Origin: Cristatella mucedo
Taxonomy: Eukaryota > Bryozoa > Phylactolaemata > Cristatellidae
Assembly (NCBI GenBank): GCA_009760855.2
Contig: WPIO01000197.1
Location: forward strand, 239,001-250,000
Reading direction: 5' to 3'
DNA: 11,000 nt
Shown here: in pieces, positions 6,718 through 11,000 of the stretch
How the letters are laid out: each line of letters begins with the position of its first letter
Numbering within the stretch: the first letter of the stretch is position 1
Position numbers and translations under genes: made by a program
Notes under the pieces: model-generated
The model's database searches: none
What the model was told of the DNA's origin: nothing
Seen by the model: the letters and a program-made list of their open reading frames with translations, nothing else

Positions 6718-6736
6718 CCAATTACGATTAATCAAT
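6718..6736. promoter_or_regulatory. AT-rich pocket with homeodomain-type motifs
   Basis: CCAATTA (6718-6724) and ATTAATCA (6727-6734; TGATTAAT on the other strand) stand in an otherwise GC-rich block. TGATTAAT is the known composite Hox/Exd(Pbx) site, and CAATTA is a homeodomain core. Binding is inference. Confidence 0.3.
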
Positions 6737-6854
6737 GAGCCCGGCAATTCCGCTCGAGGCGGTCGCGGTCGCTCCGCCGCCGCCGCAGCCGAAAGCCGCC
6801 TGCGCTTCGCGGCCGCTCGCGAGCCGCTCCGCCGCGGCGGCTCGCTGCGCCACC

Positions 6855-6872
6855 TGACGCTAGGGGGCGGAG
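6855..6872 (+). promoter_or_regulatory. CTCF-like motif
   Basis: TGACGCTAGGGGGCGGAG matches the core AGGGGGCG of the conserved bilaterian CTCF consensus. It directly follows an E-box-like CACCTG (6851-6856) and precedes AAATATGGCCGCG. It is a single motif, so the call is tentative. Confidence 0.3.
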
Positions 6873-7428
6873 GCGTAAATATGGCCGCGCGCCGGAGCAG
6901 CGGGCGAAACGGACGAGCGCGCCGCCGCCGCCGTCGGGAGCGGGCCGACGTCCGGCGGCAGCTGCTCGGCGGTAAGCCAGCGGCCGTCTGGCGTTCGCGC
7001 GGCAGCGGCCGTGGGAAACGCGCGGTAATGACGAATCCGCGAGGCGGCGCAGGTGGCCGCCTCCCAGGCAGGGCTGGGCGCTAGACGCAAATTACCATTC
7101 TTTCCCAGCAGCCGGGCCGGTCTTTAAGCCGGGCCAAACTTTTGACGCGCGCGACTTCCGAGGAAATCGCGCGCACCAAATCGCTGCGGCGGCGGCGGCG
7201 CACGCGGAAGCGCCGAAACTCGCGCACGTTCTCGCGAACCCGCCGCGGCCGCGGCACCGTTGCTGCTGCTACGTCCGCCTGCGCCCTGCCGCCGCGACCT
7301 CGGTTTCGCGAAAACTCCAGGCTGTGGAGAGCTGGAGGAGAGGGTGGGTGGGCGCGGGTGGCGGAAGAGAACGACCTCACTGCCCTCCTCGTTTGGATGG
7401 ACGGTCGAGGCTGCGGAAGGAGGCGGCG

Positions 7429-7437
7429 ATGGCGCAC
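7429..7437 (+). CDS. Very short candidate first coding exon (MAH)
   Basis: GGCGGCGATGG gives the ATG at 7429 a near-ideal Kozak context at the end of the GC-rich block. Three codons later GTGAGG (7438-7443) is donor-like, which would leave Met-Ala-His in the first exon. Without splicing the frame runs 20 codons to a TGA near 7486. No downstream exon was found, so this may be chance. Confidence 0.15.
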
Positions 7438-7500
7438 GTGAGGCTGAGGCGCTCTCTCGGTCAAGGTCGTTCAAAGTCGTGGATATGAGTCCTTTGGGCA

Positions 7501-8394
7501 GGACTTTCTTTCTTTCTTTGCTGCCGACTGCGAGCGACAGCGACAGCGGGCAAGGCTCTTCTTCCGCCATGCAAACGAGGCTGTCGTATGAGCCAATGCA
7601 TTTCGTTTGGACGATTTGTGCCCGGACCGCAAGCAAGCTTACACTTTCGGAGCTCGACTTTCTCTCAGCGATTAGCTGCGACGCGCACTGCGTCCTACGC
7701 CCTGTGGCTCGTAACTCCGGCGCCTATTTCACCGACACTCTTTGCGTCTCGCTCCTTCTCGGCGTCACTTTTGTCACATCCGTCCTAGATATTAGAAGCT
7801 TTATCAAAAATGATTATTCTAATTAACTACTACTGTGCTGGGCGCCGGAGCTTCGTACTGACTGAGCACGCCGCAGTGCGGCTGCTGTGCCCTGCACCGA
7901 GCTTTGGTCAGCTTCAGCGTGACGGCGCGACGCTCCGCTTCGGCGTGACGCGAGCAGTTTATGCTTACTATTTTGAAGCGCGTCGCGGCGGCGGCCGGAC
8001 GCGTTGAATAACTGTGTACTGTTCTCCTGCGCAAGGCCTTTCGCCCATCGTGTAGGATGACCGACCGGCAGTATAGTCAGCAAAGCGGAAGTGAAAGGGA
8101 GAGGGAAAGGAAAAGGAGAAGACATATCTGCGTTACCGGAAGTTCATGTCGGACGACACTTCGTGCAATCGCCGGTCAACCAATAAGGGCGTAGCCATCA
8201 TTGGTTGCATCGTAGGCAAGAACGAAAAAGTGAGAATTTTCAAATATTTTTAAAGCTGGACAGTTTGGGGTGTGCGTTTAGGCACTTTGCGAGAAACGGG
8301 GAGACCTATCGCGTGCGGAAATGGGATCGTAAGGGATGGAGATGGGAAAGACGGTAAATTAGGCCTCTCTGACAAGCCAAAGTGACCTATCATT
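7501..8394. other. Unassigned stretch
   Basis: No gene was recognised. Notable content is a CTTT microsatellite-like run (7504-7518), a GACAGC run near 7535-7548, and a purine-rich tract (8090-8124). Open frames on both strands between 7124 and 8125 lack recognisable motifs and extend from the GC-rich block. Confidence 0.4.
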
Positions 8395-9139
8395 AGACAA
8401 TCACATCAGCTCCACAGTCAAGTCTGCCGAGTTTCAGCTACATAGCATCTTCAAAATTCGGGCTTGCTTAATTCGGGCTTACTACACCCAAATATGTTGT
8501 CCATGCATTTGTGACATCCCGTCTCGACTTCTGCAAGTCACTGCTCGCTGGTCTACCGGCAGGTACAATCAAGGGCTTACAGCAAGTTAAAACTCTGCAG
8601 CTAGGCTTGTCTGACAGAAGATTCACAATTGCCACATCTCACCACTTCTCGCTGATTGCACTGGCTCCAAGTCAATCAGCGCATAGACGTCAAGGTTTTG
8701 TCACTTACTTTTAGATCCCTTCATTCTGTGGCTCCGGCCTGCCTATCAGAACTACTCCCTCACCAGGCAAAGCTTCGTACAATTCGCCGTTCTGACTAGA
8801 ATCGTGTAGGCACACCTCGTACGGACGTCGCAACCGTTGAGACCGTGCTGTAGGTTCCTGCGCACCCAAAGCCTGGAACTTACTACTATCGCACGTCACA
8901 ACGTCCCCGGACATAACATTTAATAGAAGCTTAAAACGCATCTGTTTATTACAGCATTTTGTTGGTCTTTGTGATTCGTTCTTCGTGTGCATGCACCTGC
9001 TTACACTATGCCTGCTGTTTGTGGATGTTCCCACCAATCGTTTGGTAATGCTTTCTACGCAGCATCTGTGAAGTGCCTAGAGATGGATTAAGTTCTCTGA
9101 GCGCGCTATACAAACGTATAACTATTATTATTATTATTT
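8395..9139 (+). mobile_element. L2/CR1-like LINE, longest remnant with ORF2 C-terminus
   Basis: 8499 onward reads VHAFVTSRLDFCKSLLAGLP, matching the region just after the reverse transcriptase domain in L2/CR1 ORF2 proteins (typically ..VHAFVTSRLDYCNSLL.GLP). Around 8862-8888 the sequence reads APKAWNLLL, the equivalent of the C-terminal APKLWNSLP block. Frameshifts and stops separate the parts, so it is a dead copy. The 3' end (about 9066-9117) keeps a variant of the terminal hairpin and an (ATT)n tail at 9122-9139. The reverse transcriptase and endonuclease domains are absent by 5' truncation. A 15-bp micro-duplication of ATTCGGGCTT lies at 8455-8485. Confidence 0.85.
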
Positions 9140-9524
9140 GGCAAAGGAAGCCGAACCTGTTCGCCGTCTGCTGACGATAAGCCGTCCGAAACGGCTCGTT
9201 AGCACATTCCAATAGGGGCTGCGGCTACGCCCCTATCGGTGTACCCCAATCGGTGATCGGCGCTGCGGGCTGGCGATGTCTAAAAAGAAACGGAGTTTCC
9301 GCGGAGGTCGGAGGTCGAGCGCCCGAAGCGTCTCTCTGCGCCAACTCGTCCTGCTACCTTGGAGCCGCCCTGAAGAATGTGACGCATGATGCAGGATGCA
9401 GATGCGAACAATACGGCGCGTTCAGAGCGGGAACGGGAGCGACGCGGGGCGGCGCTCGCAAGCTCTCGGAGGATTTTCCGACGAATTCTCCATTTGCGGA
9501 GATTCTGAAGCGGCGCTACGTAAA
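9140..9524. other. Unassigned stretch
   Basis: It contains a perfect 8-bp inverted repeat ATAGGGGC/GCCCCTAT (9212-9219 with 9229-9236) and a 5-bp one, GCCGT/ACGGC, at 9181-9195. A 104-codon open frame through 9253-9567 has no proper ATG start and runs into a SINE, so it is not called. Confidence 0.4.
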
Positions 9525-9690
9525 ACGTAACGCGCTCGCTCTTCAAGACCGAGGTCGCGCGTTTTAATCAGGCAGTGAGTGAGGACGACGATCCTTTATT
9601 TATTTATTGTCAACTGCACGCGATGGCGATAGCCGCTAAGCCTCCTCCGACGCCATACAAATGAGGCTGCTATTGCAGCTAGTAGCGCCG
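9525..9690 (+). mobile_element. tRNA-derived SINE, copy S4
   Basis: GCTCGCTCTTCAAGACCGAG and GGTCGCGCGTTTTAATCAGG correspond to the tRNA-like region of copy S1; box B is damaged (CGCGTTTTAATCA). The body follows: CGATCCTTTATTTATTTATTG, GCGATGGCGATAGCCG, CGCCATACAAATGAGGCTG and a GCAGCTAG end. An insertion of TTTATTTATT distinguishes it. Confidence 0.7.
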
Positions 9691-9943
9691 CAATGTCGAT
9701 CTTTTCACGCGAGTCTGCGAAGAATTAGCCCACGAACCTCTCGGAAAATACGATACGATCTTGAGCAACATTAGCACCGTCTGGACGCCTACCCGGAACG
9801 TCACCTTTCCAGGCAATCGACCTTCGCAGAACGTGACCTTCGCAAGACAGCAAAAAACATTGTTTTTGGGCCATCCGATTATTACACAAGCTGTAGCGCC
9901 CTCTCTGACAAGGAATCTTGCGCGGCAGTGCGACGTGGTGAAC
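9691..9943. other. Spacer between two SINE copies
   Basis: No gene was recognised. ACGTCACCTTTCC and ACGTGACCTTCGC near 9798 and 9832 are similar words of unknown meaning. Confidence 0.3.
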
Positions 9944-10106
9944 CGTAATGGCTCTCTAGGTAAGGCGGTTGCTTTTCACGATCTCGGCCCCGAGGTCACG
10001 GGTTTGATTCCGGCGGTGGGAGATCCTTTATCATCACTGCAAGCGGTGGTGATAGCCGCAAAGTCTTTTCTGTCGCTATACAAAAACAAGCTGTTAAACC
10101 AGCTAG
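9944..10106 (+). mobile_element. tRNA-derived SINE, copy S5
   Basis: It aligns over its full length with S2: CTCTCTAGGTAAGGCGGTTGC (box A region), GGTTTGATTCC (box B, 10001-10011), AGATCCTTTATC, CTGCAAGCGGTGGTGATAGCCG, CTATACAAAAACAAGCTG and GTTAAACCAGCTAG. With S2 it is the best copy for building a consensus. The overlapping open frame is a by-product. Confidence 0.85.
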
Positions 10107-10796
10107 CATTTTTTCCGTCGGCTGCGCGCATCGAGTGGAAGGTGCTAACGTAGGAGCGACGGCCGCCGGCGCTGCCAAGCGCGGTGCGCTCTACGCCGGC
10201 GCGGCTAGCGCGTCGTCGCCAAGATACGATCCATGACGCGCCGGAGACGGCGCCGACCGTGGCCGAGCAGACGGCAACCATAAAGTGCGCCTGCAAGAGC
10301 TTGATATAACGAGTCCATTTCAGTATCGTAGATCTCGACCCGTCGACTTCGCAACCTCGCAGGGCTGCATGTTTCCTGCGCCAGCCGCAGCGTTTAACTA
10401 CCTCGTTCTACGCCTAAACATCAACTGACTTTTGACTATTAGGTGACTTTGAATTTTCGGCTTCCTAATCATAGATTAGGACATAGCCACTTCCTGACGT
10501 TACAATTCAGGAACCGCATAAAATATCTCGACAGTCAAAACCTGGCTGATGCAGCACACCTAAGTGTAACTATTATTGAAAGCCAAATGCCATTCTGAAT
10601 AAATTAGGGAAAGTGAGTGCAAAATTCGCGTAAATCGCTGCGAATAAAAAGGGGAAATGATTAGAACAATTCGCCTGTCTGTCTTTCACTAAGCTGGTCT
10701 GGCAAAGGCTTCAATCTGAAGATTACCTGCTGTGTATTTGGTTCTCAGAAGGCTGCTGAGATGACTGCACTCAATTTTCGCTAGCCACGGTTTTGT
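10107..10796. other. Unassigned stretch
   Basis: The first 200 bases are GC-rich, and the rest is AT-richer with AATAAA-type words near 10597 and 10643. No gene, RNA gene or repeat copy was recognised. Confidence 0.4.
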
Positions 10797-10900
10797 ATTA
10801 TAATAATAATAATAATAATATTGCACTTGATAAAGCGCCCTCAGAGAACTTAATCTCTTTCTAGGCGCTTTACATTTGCTGCAAAGTGATACGCAATAGA
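10797..10900 (-). mobile_element. L2/CR1-like LINE 3' end, minus strand
   Basis: (TAA)n at 10799-10820 is followed by TTGCACTTGATAAAGCGCCC, AGAACTTAATCTCTTTCTAG and GCGCTTTACATTTGCTGCAA, matching the reference copy. Similarity is lost soon after 10890. It is strongly 5'-truncated, with no coding part. Confidence 0.85.
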
Positions 10901-10917
10901 ATAGTAAGTAAAATCAT

Positions 10918-10973
10918 GTATTAGCATAAGGTATTATTATAATAAGTATTAGCGTAAGGTATTATTGATACAC
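10918..10973. repeat. 28-bp direct duplication
   Basis: GTATTAGCATAAGGTATTATT at 10918 recurs with one change (GCGTAAGG) at 10946. It is a simple AT-rich tandem pair next to the LINE end. Confidence 0.8.
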
Positions 10974-11000
10974 TGATTTGGATAGACCTATTCCAACTGG

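Larger units (their letters stand above)
6160..7500. promoter_or_regulatory. GC- and CpG-rich block, possible promoter/5' exon region
   Basis: The base composition is sharply higher in G+C than the flanks, and CpG is frequent throughout, consistent with a CpG island or unmethylated promoter block. Within it are an NRF-1/Ewg-like CCGCATGCG (6351-6359), a 23-bp tandem repeat, an AT-rich pocket with a Hox/Exd-type motif, a CTCF-like motif, and an ATG in strong context. Many long open frames on both strands are expected from GC richness and give low-complexity Arg/Ala/Pro proteins. The direction of transcription cannot be decided. Confidence 0.5.

Noticed and set aside
6881-7084. 67-codon Arg/Gly-rich frame
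   Set aside because: It is low complexity from GC-rich sequence, with an antisense frame of similar length.
7124-7636. 170-codon open frame on the minus strand
   Set aside because: It lies in the GC-rich block, where long open frames are expected on both strands. The product is low-complexity Ser/Arg/Ala/Pro with no recognisable motif or splice support.
7260-7826. 188-codon open frame on the plus strand
   Set aside because: It overlaps an equally long antisense frame, the composition shifts along its length, no domain is visible, and it does not start at the strong-context ATG at 7429.
9253-9567. 104-codon plus-strand frame
   Set aside because: It begins at GTG, not ATG, ends inside SINE S4, and shows no domain or signal peptide.
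9761-10153. 130-codon plus-strand frame
   Set aside because: Its second half is SINE S5 and it has no recognisable protein features.

Overview
This looks like nuclear DNA from a multicellular animal, most likely an invertebrate. The reasons are decayed non-LTR retrotransposons (LINEs) with (ATT)n tails, tRNA-derived SINEs with RNA polymerase III box B, a long GC- and CpG-rich block, GT...AG intron signals, and no bacterial-style gene packing. The clade cannot be fixed from the sequence. A chelicerate, mollusc or flatworm would all fit, and any choice is a guess.

Layout: 1-70 is a LINE 3' end. 70-640 is unassigned. 669-974 is a tandem duplication of about 150 bp; each copy carries an ATG reading MGNCVCLG up to a GTAAG donor-like site. 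1045-1123 holds small hairpins. 1260-1504 is a 62-bp inverted repeat followed by a perfect 87-bp tandem repeat. 1628-1790 is a minus-strand SINE. 1791-2333 is unassigned apart from a TATA-like site. 2334-2760 is a minus-strand LINE 3' end with remnant ORF2 C-terminus. 3325-3484 is a plus-strand SINE. 3660-4140 is a second, different minus-strand LINE remnant. 4395-4550 is a degenerate SINE.

4564-5095 is the best gene candidate: two exons separated by a 116-base GT...AG intron, encoding a 131-residue secreted protein of unknown family. 5275-5440 and 5690-5885 are two LINE 3' ends facing tail to tail around a small minisatellite. 6160-7500 is a GC/CpG-rich block with a 23-bp tandem repeat, an AT-rich pocket with a Hox/Exd-type motif, a CTCF-like motif and a strong-context ATG followed by a donor-like site. 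It could be a promoter and first exon. 7500-8395 is unassigned. 8395-9139 is the longest LINE remnant. 9525-9690 and 9944-10106 are plus-strand SINEs, and 10797-10900 is another minus-strand LINE 3' end.

Most of the interpretable sequence is mobile-element debris of one L2/CR1-like LINE group and one tRNA-SINE family. The two places where host coding sequence is plausible are the 4584-5095 secreted protein and the duplicated MGNCVC start exons. No pathway can be drawn from these genes.
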